Position numbers and translations under genes: made by a program
Notes under the pieces: model-generated
Databases searched by the model: none
Told to the model about the DNA's origin: nothing
The model's input: the letters and a program-made list of their open reading frames with translations, nothing else
Shown here: piece by piece, positions 53,262 through 63,369 of the stretch
Numbering within the stretch: the first letter of the stretch is position 1
Layout: the number at the start of each line of letters is the position of its first letter
Source: Xanthomonas melonis
GTDB taxonomy: Bacteria; Pseudomonadota; Gammaproteobacteria; Xanthomonadales; Xanthomonadaceae
Length of the DNA stretch: 64,000 bases
NCBI RefSeq assembly: GCF_020783655.1
Contig: NZ_JAJGQH010000019.1
Coordinates: 1-64,000, forward strand
Reading direction: 5' to 3'

Positions 53262-54161
53262 TCATCGGGGCGCGCCTTGCGCGAACAACTGGCGCAATGC
53301 GGCATCGGCCGGCGCATCCAGATAGTGCACGGCGTGGCGGATGCCGGCGGCCTGCCAGCGGGCCTGCCGTGCGCGTTGCGCTTCGGCAAAGCGCTGCAGA
53401 TAGTCCGCGCGCATGGCCGCACCGTCGCCGAGCAGCTCCTGCCCGGTTTCCGGGTCGCGGAAGCGATGGCCACCGTCGAACGGGAAGTCCCGCTCGTCGC
53501 AGGTCAGCACCTGCAGCTGAAGCACGTCGCGACGCGCGGTGGCGAATTTCTCCAGTGCGCCGGCCAGCTCCTCATCGAAACCGTCGCCGATGGACAGCAG
53601 CAGATCGTGCACGGCGATGCGTTCCCACAGCGGCCGCAGCGCGTCCAGCCCGGGCCAGCGGCCGCCCGCGCGCAAGCCATGCAGGGCCAGCCACAGCCGG
53701 TCGCGCTGGCGACTGCCGACACCGGCCGGCACCGCGACCAGGCCGCCGCCATGCAAGGCGTACAGGCCGACCCGGTCGCCCTGCTGCAGCGCCACCTCTG
53801 CAGCACAGGCGGCCAGCGTCGCCATCGTCTGCAGGCGGGTGTGATCCGGCCGCGCGCTGTCGGCCTGCCCCGCCGAAGCGGTGGCATCGAGCAGCAGCCA
53901 TAGCGTGAGCGGGCTTTCGCGTTCGGCTTCGCGCACGAAGAAGCGGTCCGAGCGTGCGTAGAGTTTCCAGTCGATCTGGCGCAGCGCATCGCCCGGCTCG
54001 TAGGCGCGGTACTGCGCGAACTCCAGCCCGGCGCCACGGCTGCGGCTGGCATGCTGGCCAACGCCATGCGTGCCCTGTGCGTGCCGCGCACGCAGCTGCA
54101 GGCCGCGCAGGCGGCTGCGCACATCGGCGGGAATCAGCGGCGGCAACGGCATCTGCGCCAC
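53262..54161 (-). CDS. DUF58 domain protein
   Basis: 299 residues, soluble. The DUF58 signature (FAQYRAYEPGDALRQIDWKL and YARSDRFFVREAE) is clear, with a following segment (WLLLDATASAGQA) that resembles the first part of a VWA fold. DUF58 proteins pair with MoxR ATPases, thought to act as chaperones or scaffolds for other envelope proteins. Starts 7 bases downstream of the moxR stop. No membrane segment. Confidence 0.9.
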   Translation of the reverse strand: MAQMPLPPLIPADVRSRLRGLQLRARHAQGTHGVGQHASRSRGAGLEFAQYRAYEPGDALRQIDWKLYARSDRFFVREAERESPLTLWLLLDATASAGQADSARPDHTRLQTMATLAACAAEVALQQGDRVGLYALHGGGLVAVPAGVGSRQRDRLWLALHGLRAGGRWPGLDALRPLWERIAVHDLLLSIGDGFDEELAGALEKFATARRDVLQLQVLTCDERDFPFDGGHRFRDPETGQELLGDGAAMRADYLQRFAEAQRARQARWQAAGIRHAVHYLDAPADAALRQLFAQGAPR

Positions 54162-54168
54162 GGCCCGA

Positions 54169-55161
<993 letters not shown>

Positions 55162-55246
55162 GCGGCGATCTCGTTATGTGGCGACGTGCGTGGCTGGCGT
55201 GATTGAACGGTTGTGCTGACTCTGTGCGGGTTGCCTGCGCGGCCGT

Positions 55247-56173
55247 TCAGTTGGTCAGCGCGTACATCACGATGTTCACGCCGAACTTGGTGTTGTCTTC
55301 GGCCAGGAAGCGTTTGTTGCGCCAGTCGTAATCCCATTCGCAGCCATAGTCCTTGTTGCTGTAGAGCACTCCCAGCCGCCCGTCGATGTGGATGCCCTTG
55401 AGGTAATCGTGCACCAGATCGTCGCCCCAGCCATTGAGTTCGAAGCTGGTGGCCGGCGGGCCATCGGGAAACTTGAAGAACGCGCTGTACAGGCGATGGG
55501 TATTGGGCAACTTCTGCAGGGCGTGGGTGCCGAAGATGGCGCGCATCTGCGCTTCGAACGAGGTGGCGAACAAGCCGTCGATGTCGTGGTTGCAATCGTC
55601 CACGAACACGAAACCGCCACTGCGCACATAGCGTTCGAAGTTGCGCCGCTCGGCCGGATTGAACTCCACCAGCTTGTGTCCGGACAGATAGCAGAACGGC
55701 GCCTGCAGCATGCGTGGATCGGCCAGGTCGACCACATGTTCCTGCGGGTCCACCCGCAACTGCGTGTAGTCGATCAACGAGGTGATCAGGTTGGACGGCA
55801 TGCGCGCATCCACATCCCAATCCCCGGAGTCGTAGCGCAACCGCGTGAACCAGAAATCGTAGTTGCCGGCCGCACGCACCGGCCATGGCAGCGCCAGAGT
55901 GGCGACGCTACCGAGCAGCAGACCCAGGGCGTGGCGGCGGGAGGTCAGAGCCGGGACTCGGGACCCGGGACCCGGGACCCGGAGTGAGAATCTCGGTAAG
56001 ACTTCGGATGGCAGTGAAGCGTTCTCGCTTTCGGCGATCAGAGAACCCGGACGTTCGCATGGCATGCAAGGCGGCAATGGCTCGGACTGCAAAGCCCCGC
56101 CGTTGCCTTCCGGGTCCCGGGTCCCGGGTCCCCAGTCCCGGCTCCTGAACCCCGAGTCCCGGCCCCTACTCAC
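55247..56173 (-). CDS. DUF4159 exported protein with a repeat-derived N-terminal extension
   Basis: The full open frame is 308 codons. The DUF4159 part (from about 55860, beginning NYDFWFTRLRYDSGDWDVD) includes FVDDCNHDIDGLF and the terminal VNIVMYALTN. Immediately before it is an export signal with paired arginines (TSRRHALGLLLGSVATLALP), but the codon where a start would be expected is CTG, with no ATG, GTG or TTG nearby. The frame instead continues through the 7-base repeat to a GTG that overlaps the stop of tldE (GTGA). The true start is therefore uncertain; 56065 is another candidate. Confidence 0.7.
   Translation of the reverse strand: MSRGRDSGFRSRDWGPGTRDPEGNGGALQSEPLPPCMPCERPGSLIAESENASLPSEVLPRFSLRVPGPGSRVPALTSRRHALGLLLGSVATLALPWPVRAAGNYDFWFTRLRYDSGDWDVDARMPSNLITSLIDYTQLRVDPQEHVVDLADPRMLQAPFCYLSGHKLVEFNPAERRNFERYVRSGGFVFVDDCNHDIDGLFATSFEAQMRAIFGTHALQKLPNTHRLYSAFFKFPDGPPATSFELNGWGDDLVHDYLKGIHIDGRLGVLYSNKDYGCEWDYDWRNKRFLAEDNTKFGVNIVMYALTN
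55950..56167. repeat. Inverted array of GGGACCC-type repeats between tldE and the DUF4159 gene
   Basis: One side (55950-55982) carries tandem copies of a 7-base unit reading gggaccc, and the other side (56118-56165) carries the complementary unit gggtccc several times. Together they can fold into a large hairpin enclosing about 130 bases. Simple 7-base unit arrays of this kind are common between Xanthomonas genes. Here the element interrupts the start region of a gene and stays open in the reading frame. Confidence 0.75.
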
Positions 56174-57504
56174 ACCGCATCCGACAACGAGGTGAACGTG
56201 AAATCGCGCAGGCGCATCGGCGGAATCATCATCACGTAGCTGGATTCATCGCCGGCCACGCGCACCGGCTTGCCCAGCTCGTCGATGTTGTTGAGCATGA
56301 TCACCGGCGATTCGTTGAAACGGAAATTCTTCACCGGGTACTTGATCTGCCCGTTCTCGATATAGAACGTGCCATCGCGGGTGAGCCCGGTGAGCAGCAC
56401 CGTCTGCGGATCGACCATGCGGATGTACCAGGTGCGCGTGACCAGGATGCCCTTCTCGGTGCCGCGCACCAGCTCGGCGATGTTCTTGTCGCCACCGGCC
56501 ATCAGCAGGTTGCCCGGTTCGCCGACCGCACGCTTGCCGTTCTTCTGCGCCCAATAGCGCGAATACTGCAGGTTGGCGATCTTGCCGTTCTCCACGATGG
56601 ACATCTTCTCGCGCGGCAGGCCTTCCTCGTCCCACGGCATGACCGCGGCGCGCGCGTCCCACGGATCGGCGGTGATGTTCACGCGCGGGTCGTAGACCTG
56701 CTCGCCGAGCTTGTTGCCGCCGCCCTTCTTGGACAGGAAGCTGCGACCTTCGTCGGCCATGCGCGCATCGAAGTAGCGCATCATGAAAGAGATCAGCCCG
56801 GCCGCTGCCGCCGGCTCCAGGATCACGGTGTACTTGCCCGGCTCCAGCGCCTTGGCCTCGGCCGAGTCGCTGGCCTTGCGCATGGCGATGCGGATGTCCT
56901 GCTCGGCCTTGAAGTCGGCGGCATCCTTCAGGTTGCGGCCCACCCAGCCCGAGCCGCGGCCGTCTTCGGTGCGCACGGTGCAGGTGTAATCGAAGCGCGC
57001 GCCGCGCTGATAACCGAAGTTGCCCTTGCTGTTGGCGAAGGCGGTGAAGCTCTGGCCATCTTCCAGAAAACCGGCCGCGATCAGGCCCTTTCCCTTGCAC
57101 GGTGCGATCGAATCGGCGGCGACCTGCGCGCGGAACGCCGGGTCCACTGCGGCGGTGGAGTCGCTGAAGGTGGGGCTGGGTTTGTAGGTCTGCTTGTCGA
57201 CTGCCGGCATGAACTCCGGGTTCTCCGGCGCCAGCCGCGCCAGGTCTTCGGCACGGCGTACCACGCGTTCCAGCGATGCGTCGTCGAACGCGTTGATGGT
57301 GGCCACGCCCACGCGCTTGCCGAACGCCACCTGCACCTGCAGGTCGGTGTTGTCGACGATGCCGCTGGTGGACACGTTGTTGAGCGCGAATCGGATGTTG
57401 CCGTCGATCGAGCCGGTAAGCGTGGCGGTGCACTCGTCGGCCTTGGACAGCTTGATGACCTTGTCCAGGATGGCCTTGGCCTGCGCTTCGGTAAGGATGC
57501 TCAT
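56170..57504 (-). CDS. TldE/PmbA-like metalloprotease subunit without a signal peptide
   Basis: 444 residues. Follows the TldE/PmbA pattern (EAQAKAILDKVIKLSKADEC, DADARMADEGRSFLSKKGGG, DPRVNITADPWDARAAVMPW and LLMAGGDKNIAELV) and lacks the HExxxH motif of the catalytic subunit, as expected for the partner. The complex processes small peptides, classically microcin B17, and letD/CcdA. It starts directly at the cytoplasmic domain, with no Tat or Sec signal, 14 bases after the stop of the Tat-bearing tldD gene. Its stop overlaps the start of the DUF4159 frame. Confidence 0.88.
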   Translation of the reverse strand: MSILTEAQAKAILDKVIKLSKADECTATLTGSIDGNIRFALNNVSTSGIVDNTDLQVQVAFGKRVGVATINAFDDASLERVVRRAEDLARLAPENPEFMPAVDKQTYKPSPTFSDSTAAVDPAFRAQVAADSIAPCKGKGLIAAGFLEDGQSFTAFANSKGNFGYQRGARFDYTCTVRTEDGRGSGWVGRNLKDAADFKAEQDIRIAMRKASDSAEAKALEPGKYTVILEPAAAAGLISFMMRYFDARMADEGRSFLSKKGGGNKLGEQVYDPRVNITADPWDARAAVMPWDEEGLPREKMSIVENGKIANLQYSRYWAQKNGKRAVGEPGNLLMAGGDKNIAELVRGTEKGILVTRTWYIRMVDPQTVLLTGLTRDGTFYIENGQIKYPVKNFRFNESPVIMLNNIDELGKPVRVAGDESSYVMMIPPMRLRDFTFTSLSDAV

Positions 57505-57518
57505 GTGGGTTTCTCCTG

Positions 57519-59153
57519 TCAGCCGAGCGAGCGGGCGGTGCTGATGACATTGATGCCATCGAAGCGAGCGGTGGACGAACCGTGCGAAACCGCCGAGACC
57601 TGGCTCGGCTGGCCCTTGCCGTCGAAGAACGAACCGCCCAGGCGGTAATCGCGTTGATCGGCCACGGCGCTGCAGGCGTTCCAGAATTCCGGGGTGCGGA
57701 TCTGGTAGGCCACGTCCTCGAGCATGCGGGTGATGGCGCCATTCTTGATTTCGTAGAACAGCTGGCCACCGAATTGCGCGTTATAGCGTTGCTGGTCGAT
57801 GGAGAACGAGCCGTCGCCGATGATGTAGATGCCGTTTTCCACGTCCTTGATCAGATCGTTCACGCTCAGCGGCGTCTTGCCGGCGGCCAGCGACACGTTG
57901 GCCATGCGCTGGAACTGCACGCTGGACCACGAGTCCGCGTAGCAACATCCGTCTGAAGCGGTCTTGCCGAGGATATGCGCCTGGTCGCGGATGGCCTGGA
58001 AATCCACCAGCTTGCCGTCGCGGATCAGGTCCCATTGCTTGGTCTTCACGCCCTCGTCGTCGTACCCCACCGCGCCCAGGCTGCCGGGCTGGGTCTTGTC
58101 GGCCAGGATGTGCACCTTGTCGCTGCCGTACTGGAAGCCGGCCTGACGCTTGTCCAGCGTGGCGAAGCTGGTGCCGGCGTAATTGGCCTCGTAGCCGAGC
58201 ACGCGGTCCAGCTCCAGCGGGTGGCCGACCGATTCGTGGATGGTGAGCCAGGTATGCGACGGATCCAGCACCAGGTCGTACTTGCCAGGCTTGACCGAGG
58301 GCGCCTTGAGTTTTTCCTGCGCCTGCCTGGCCGCGGCGATGGCGTCTTCCTTCATGTCGTAGGACATGCCGTAGTTCACCACGCCATTGGGCGAGACGAA
58401 CTTGCCGGAGGCAGCGCCGTCCAGATATTCGTAGCCCATGCCCATCGGCGCAGACAGCCCCTCGCGGGTGCGGAACTTGCCGCTGGCCTTGTCGATGGCG
58501 GTCACGCTCATCGGCGCCCAGATGCGGTGCACGTCCTGGTCGATGTAGGAGCCATCGGTACTGGCGAAATACTTCTGCTCGTTGACCACGAACAGCATCG
58601 AATTGACGAAGCTGGCGCCGGCTGCGGTGGCGGCGGCATTGACGCCCAGCAGCAGATCCACCTTGTCCTTGATCGGCACTTCCATCGCGTTCTTCCTGAT
58701 CGGCGTCTTCCAGCTGACCTCGCCCACGCCGGGGGTGGGCGCCAGCTGCACCGGCGTACCCTGCACCTTGGCGTTGGCCTTGGCGATGGCCACCGCCTGC
58801 GCCGCGGCCTTGGCCACGCCCTGTTCGGTGAGCTCGTTGGTGGCAGCGAATCCCCACGCGCCGCCCACGATCACGCGGATGCCCGTGCCGATGGACTCGG
58901 TGTTGACCACGTTCTGCACCTTGTCCTCGCGGGTGATCACGAACTGGCGCAGATAGCGCCCGATGCGCACATCGCAGTAGCTGGCACCGGCCTGCCGCGC
59001 GGCGGCCAGACCGGCATCGGCCAGGCGTTTCTTGCGGCCCACATCGAAGGGCGTCAGCAATTGCTCGGCGGCAATCGCATTGCCGAAATAGGCAGGCACG
59101 ATCAGCCCGCCCATGGTCAGCCCGGTCAGGGCCAGGAAATCACGTCGCTGCAC
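57519..59153 (-). CDS. TldD-family metalloprotease with twin-arginine signal
   Basis: 544 residues. The GTG at 59153 has GGGGAG just upstream and starts VQRRDFLALTGLTMGGLIVP, a Tat signal with the RR motif and a hydrophobic helix, ending near NAIAA. The catalytic zinc site HESVGH (histidines 306 and 311, glutamate 307) lies in LTIHESVGHPLELDRVLGYE, followed by the conserved GYDDEGVKTKQWDLI. TldD is the catalytic half of TldDE. An exported form is unlike the cytoplasmic E. coli protein. A paralogue lies upstream on the same strand. Confidence 0.9.
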   Translation of the reverse strand: MQRRDFLALTGLTMGGLIVPAYFGNAIAAEQLLTPFDVGRKKRLADAGLAAARQAGASYCDVRIGRYLRQFVITREDKVQNVVNTESIGTGIRVIVGGAWGFAATNELTEQGVAKAAAQAVAIAKANAKVQGTPVQLAPTPGVGEVSWKTPIRKNAMEVPIKDKVDLLLGVNAAATAAGASFVNSMLFVVNEQKYFASTDGSYIDQDVHRIWAPMSVTAIDKASGKFRTREGLSAPMGMGYEYLDGAASGKFVSPNGVVNYGMSYDMKEDAIAAARQAQEKLKAPSVKPGKYDLVLDPSHTWLTIHESVGHPLELDRVLGYEANYAGTSFATLDKRQAGFQYGSDKVHILADKTQPGSLGAVGYDDEGVKTKQWDLIRDGKLVDFQAIRDQAHILGKTASDGCCYADSWSSVQFQRMANVSLAAGKTPLSVNDLIKDVENGIYIIGDGSFSIDQQRYNAQFGGQLFYEIKNGAITRMLEDVAYQIRTPEFWNACSAVADQRDYRLGGSFFDGKGQPSQVSAVSHGSSTARFDGINVISTARSLG

Positions 59154-59772
59154 GGGCAACTCCCCAATAGGTCCGCGCGGTGCGCGGGTAGCGTGGTGAG
59201 GCGCAGATCGCATCTGCACGGTGTCGCCGATTCTTGCCGGGGGAAGAATGCTCCGTCAAATGACTTTCGGCAGGGGTACGCGTTCAACCGTTGGCCCGTA
59301 TGAAGCCGGTAGCCCTACCGGCTTGCGTTGATGGGCGGCGAGCGCGGCTGGCGGTGTTCGATGATCATGCTTGTACCTTGGAATGGTCACGCGACGGTGA
59401 GCGGGCAAGGACCGGTCACGATGGTCGGTGTGCATGGTTGCAAGCAAGGCATGAAGTGCGTTGCTTGAATACGGTGCGTCGGACGAGTGTACTGATGCAA
59501 GCCGAGCAACGGACAAGCTTTGGGGAGGCAACCGACCAACATTCTGGTGCGGTGTCCTTGCCGATTGCGGGACCGTGTGGCGGCATGGATGCCGCCACCG
59601 AGCCTACACGGACGTACTTGCGGCGTGTCCCGCGAGCGGTGAGGGCACCGCACCCTCGACCAACCAGGCTGTTGACCGCATCTAAACAAGCAGGACGTCG
59701 GTAGTAGCGCTCCGACTATCTCCAGGTAAGACCGCTCTGCCAAAGACACTGCCAACCGTTTGCTCGCAGCCC
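59154..59772. other. Intergenic stretch between the two tldD paralogues
   Basis: About 620 bases on the minus-strand path from the upstream paralogue to the next. No gene, terminator or repeat is convincing. Open frames here are antisense shadows or continue from the upstream gene's other frames. The promoter of the tldD-tldE-moxR array is probably in this region, but no clear -35/-10 pair was found. Confidence 0.5.
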
Positions 59773-61401
59773 TCACCCCAACGAACGCGCGGTACTGATC
59801 ACATTGATGCCATCGAAGCGCGCGGTGGGCGCACCATGCGACACCGCAGAGACCTGGCTCGGCTGACCCTTGCCGTCGAAGAACGAGCCGCCCAGGCGAA
59901 AGTCGCGCTCGTCGCACACCGCGCTGCAGGCGTTCCAGAACTCGGGCGTGCGGATCTGGTAGGCAGCGTCTTCCACCAGCCGGGTGATCCGGCCGTTCTC
60001 GATCTCGTAGAACAACTGCCCGCCGAACTGCGCGTTGTAGCGCTGCTGATCGATCGAATACGAACCGCGGCCATGGATGTACAGACCGCGCTCCACGTTC
60101 TTGATTATGTCCGCAACCGCCAACGGCGTCTTGCCGGGCGCCAGCGACACATTGGGCATGCGCTGGAACTGCACGTTCGACCACGAATCGGCGTAGCTGC
60201 AACCGTCGGAGGCGGTCTTGCCCAACAGGTGTGCTTGGTCGCGCGTGCATTGGTAGTCGACCAGGATGCCGTCCTTGACCAGGTCCCACTGTTTGGTCTT
60301 AACGCCTTCATCGTCGTAGCCCACCGCGCCCAGGCTGCCGGGCTGGGTCTTGTCGGCGACGAAGGTCACCGTCTCGCTGCCCCAGCGGAACTTCGCATCG
60401 CGCTTGCCCAGCGTGGCGAAGCTGGTGCCGGCGTAGTTGGCCTCGTAACCGAGCACGCGATCGAGCTCGAGCGGATGGCCCACCGACTCGTGGATGGTCA
60501 GGAACAGGTTGCTCGGGTCGATCACCAGATCGTACTTGCCCGCCTTCACCGATGGTGCGGTGAGCTTGGCGCGTGCCTGCCTGGCCGCGGCAATGGCGTC
60601 TTCGCGCGCATCGTAGCTGTGGCCGTAGCCGACCAGCCCGCCCGGCAGTTGATGCTTCTGGCTGGCATCGCCATCCAGGTATTCGTAGCCCATCCCCATC
60701 GGCGAAGACAATCCATCGCGGGTGCGGAACTTGCCGCTGGCCTTGTCTACCGCGGTGACGGTGAAGGGCAGCCACAGCCGATGCACGTCCTGATCGATGT
60801 AGGAGCCATCGCTGCTGGCGAAATATTTCTGCTCGTTGATCGCAAACATGCGCGATGCGACGAACGTGGCGCCGGCATTGAGCGCAGCGGCGTTGACGTC
60901 CATCAGTAGCGCCACCTTGTCCTGCAGGGGCACTTCCATTGCGTTCTTCCTGATCGGTGTCTTCCAGCTGATCTGCCCGGCTGGCGTCACCGGCGCCAAT
61001 TGCACCGGTGTGCCGCCCAGGCGCGCATTTGCCTTCGCAATGGCAACCGCCTGCCGGGTGGCGCCTGCCACGCCATCGCTGGTCAGCGTATTGGTCGCGG
61101 CAAAGCCCCAGGCGCCATCGGCCAGCACGCGCACGCCCACGCCGCTGGATTCGGCATTGACCACGTTCTCCACCTGCGCCTCGCGGGTGATCACGAACTG
61201 GCGCAGATAGCGCCCCACGCGCACATCGCAATAGCTGGCGCCAGCGGCCTTGGCCGTGGTCAGCGCGCTATCGGCCAGGCGGCGATTGCGCGCCGCGTCC
61301 ACGGGCGCGAGCAACTGCTCGGCAGCGATCAGGCGGGTGTGCGGCAGCAGCAAGCCGGCAGCGCCGATGCCGGACAGGGTGAGGAAGGTGCGACGGTCCA
61401 C
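59773..61401 (-). CDS. Second TldD-family metalloprotease with twin-arginine signal
   Basis: 542 residues, clearly paralogous to the downstream tldD over its whole length. The GTG at 61401, preceded by GGAG, begins VDRRTFLTLSGIGAAGLLLP, a Tat signal with RR and a hydrophobic core. The zinc site HESVGH (residues 304-309) is intact in LTIHESVGHPLELDRVLGYE. The insert between the strand pairs differs from its neighbour, so the two may differ in partner or substrate. Only one TldE gene is present, so both may use it, or this one may act alone. Confidence 0.88.
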   Translation of the reverse strand: MDRRTFLTLSGIGAAGLLLPHTRLIAAEQLLAPVDAARNRRLADSALTTAKAAGASYCDVRVGRYLRQFVITREAQVENVVNAESSGVGVRVLADGAWGFAATNTLTSDGVAGATRQAVAIAKANARLGGTPVQLAPVTPAGQISWKTPIRKNAMEVPLQDKVALLMDVNAAALNAGATFVASRMFAINEQKYFASSDGSYIDQDVHRLWLPFTVTAVDKASGKFRTRDGLSSPMGMGYEYLDGDASQKHQLPGGLVGYGHSYDAREDAIAAARQARAKLTAPSVKAGKYDLVIDPSNLFLTIHESVGHPLELDRVLGYEANYAGTSFATLGKRDAKFRWGSETVTFVADKTQPGSLGAVGYDDEGVKTKQWDLVKDGILVDYQCTRDQAHLLGKTASDGCSYADSWSNVQFQRMPNVSLAPGKTPLAVADIIKNVERGLYIHGRGSYSIDQQRYNAQFGGQLFYEIENGRITRLVEDAAYQIRTPEFWNACSAVCDERDFRLGGSFFDGKGQPSQVSAVSHGAPTARFDGINVISTARSLG

Positions 61402-61662
61402 GTGCGGATTCTCCGATCGATGCGCGCAGCGCAAGAGGTGCACGCCAGCGCCCGAGCCTTACCGCACATGTGGCTTTGGTCAAGTGCCGTCGTTTGCCGT
61501 TCCGAGGAATAGGCAGCAATACAACACGAAATCAGCACCGCAATAAGCGAACGCGAGCAGCGTCCAGCAATGAGGTTCGAACTATCTTACCTACTGCAGC
61601 GCCATGGTGGCTTTGGCATACGTTCCGTTGCGGCCGGCAGCACGGGCGACCTCATCGTGCAG

Positions 61663-62235
61663 TCACAACGCCTGGTTGGAAATCTCGACCAGATCCTGTG
61701 TCTTGAAATGCGCATAACCTGGCTGAAAAAGTACCAGTTGCGGCCAGGTGAACCCTGTCTTCCTGCTGACGAAAATCGGGGGCCTGCCCTTGGGACTGTA
61801 CTCAATCACGAACCCGGCCAACTCCAGTCCGAGTGCCGGCATGACGACACTGTTGTGATACCAGAAGACCGTGCCTGCCGCTTCCCCAAGCGTGGAGTAG
61901 ACCTGTTTTGGGTCGTCCTTGAACACGGAGACATCCTGAAACCTGATATCGATCAACGCAGACTGCCCGATCGAGAGATGGACGAGTTTTCCATCCTGAA
62001 ACGAGCAAAGCGGTGCGTCGCGGTTTCGAAATTCGTTGATTGCCAGCTTGCCATCCGGCAATACTTCCTCGGTTGCCTCATCAAGCGGCCCCATGACGTC
62101 TTCGAACGCGCCCACCTGGGTCCGCGTCATGCCAAATTCCAGCGGCCCCAGGCCCTTGTTCGGATATACGTTCCAGATCGCTTCCACGTCACTTTCCTGA
62201 AATGTCGGCAGCGTCAGTGGAGCGCACGTTAGCAT
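61663..62235 (-). CDS. Hypothetical protein
   Basis: 190 residues, soluble, acidic. The start at 62235 is chosen because the longer upstream frame begins in low-complexity sequence. The pattern IWNVYPNKGLGPLEFGMTRT resembles N-termini of small proteins encoded beside polymorphic toxins (immunity-like), but no toxin is found next to it. The DNA is A/T-richer than the neighbouring array. I do not recognise a family and give no function. Confidence 0.6.
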   Translation of the reverse strand: MLTCAPLTLPTFQESDVEAIWNVYPNKGLGPLEFGMTRTQVGAFEDVMGPLDEATEEVLPDGKLAINEFRNRDAPLCSFQDGKLVHLSIGQSALIDIRFQDVSVFKDDPKQVYSTLGEAAGTVFWYHNSVVMPALGLELAGFVIEYSPKGRPPIFVSRKTGFTWPQLVLFQPGYAHFKTQDLVEISNQAL

Positions 62236-62299
62236 GCCCGCTTCGGGTAGTAGCGGGCCATCTGCCCTGGAGTTGGTGGGAGGGCAGGTCGGCGCAGTC

Positions 62300-62689
62300 T
62301 CACTGCGTCGCGATGCGCCGGAGCTTGCGGTCCAGCAAGCAGCCGAGCGCACCGCCCACCCCGATCGGTAGCAAGGCATAGATCGGAATGAAGATCAGCG
62401 CCACCGCCGACTGCGCGTCTGCGCGCAGATCCAGGGTGGAGTGCGCCCAGGCCAGCGCGCCGTACCCGAGGCCGCAGGGAATCAGCAAGGCGACCGGCCG
62501 CCGATACGCGAAGCTGATGGCCACCAATGCGCCCCACGCGATGGCGTTGAATGCCGCGAAGAACAACCAGCCGCCGAGCGATACATCGGTGTATTGCGCG
62601 AGCCAGTCCAGCCCACGCGGCAGGCGCGCTGCATAAGGCAGTACCACCCCCACCAGAACCAGCAGCAGTCGGGCGGTGCGCATGTTCAT
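62300..62689 (-). CDS. Small membrane protein with four helices
   Basis: 129 residues with four predicted membrane helices (about 8-22, 37-58, 67-82 and 97-118). The last contains a glycine-rich turn (LLPIGVGGALGCLLDRKLRR). The N-terminus MNMRTARLLLVLVGVV fits an inner membrane start. No conserved motif recognised. It lies just upstream of the hypothetical gene and may be co-transcribed. Confidence 0.65.
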   Translation of the reverse strand: MNMRTARLLLVLVGVVLPYAARLPRGLDWLAQYTDVSLGGWLFFAAFNAIAWGALVAISFAYRRPVALLIPCGLGYGALAWAHSTLDLRADAQSAVALIFIPIYALLPIGVGGALGCLLDRKLRRIATQ

Positions 62690-62823
62690 CGCTTCAGCTC
62701 GGTTGACATCACCGCGATAGTGCGGACCGCCGCAATGCTTGTCGATGTCGTTGCGGCCGTCAACGCCCCTGGCTGCGCGGCGGCATTGCTCGAAGCGGAG
62801 TTCGATCGTGGTCGTGCCGACCG

Positions 62824-63078
62824 CTACTTCCTGAAGTCGGTAGGACGTTCCAGCTGGTAGATCGCCTCACTCAGGTCATCCAGTTTGCTGGCAACGATGG
62901 CCTGCGCATCGTAGACGCCTCTATTGTAGAAATAGGCTCCCACCTCTTCGGTGAAGAAGTCCAGTAGGAACTCCGCGTCGAAGCGGCCGATCTGCTGCTT
63001 GGGTTCCTCGGTGAAATATAGCTGGATCTTGCGCGTGATCGCCGCCCGCTCGCCTTCGCTGAATTCAATGTCTGCCAT
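62824..63078 (-). CDS. DUF2164 family protein
   Basis: 84 residues. Follows the DUF2164 pattern: IEFSEGERAAITRKIQLYFT, then QIGRFDAEFLLDFFTEEVGA and YFYNRGVYDAQAIVASKLDDL. Small, acidic and cytoplasmic, with unknown function. The start is a standard ATG. Confidence 0.85.
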   Translation of the reverse strand: MADIEFSEGERAAITRKIQLYFTEEPKQQIGRFDAEFLLDFFTEEVGAYFYNRGVYDAQAIVASKLDDLSEAIYQLERPTDFRK

Positions 63079-63084
63079 GGAGCT

Positions 63085-63279
63085 CTAGCAAGCAGTCGAT
63101 AATTTTGGCTGGAGCCCGGGGCTGGACTCCACGTCGGTTACTTCGATGTGGGTGCAGTCAAAGCTCCCGCCCAAGCCATAGCAGGGCTCCAGTTCCACCC
63201 GCATGGGTAACTGCTCAGATATCGTCAGGCCATCCAGAACGTTCTTCGTAAAGACTCCATTCGAATATGATGCTGACAA
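63085..63279 (-). CDS. Possible small hypothetical protein
   Basis: A 64-codon frame (GVFTKNVLDGLTISEQLPMR, SFDCTHIEVTDVESSP) that reads like a genuine sequence but has no clear ribosome binding site. It ends 6 bases before the start of the DUF2164 gene. It could be a short protein or the remnant of a larger one. Low confidence. Confidence 0.3.
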   Translation of the reverse strand: MSASYSNGVFTKNVLDGLTISEQLPMRVELEPCYGLGGSFDCTHIEVTDVESSPGLQPKLSTAC

Positions 63280-63369
63280 CGGTCGATTTCACCACCACGA
63301 CCGCAGCACCCACGCGAAGGCGGGTGCCCCCGATCTGCTCAACATGGGCGATGAAAGGACCTGGGTATG

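Noticed and set aside
55950-56167. Repeated short units that might suggest a CRISPR array
   Set aside because: Units are only 7 bases, directly tandem and inverted, without spacers of uniform length; no cas genes lie nearby.
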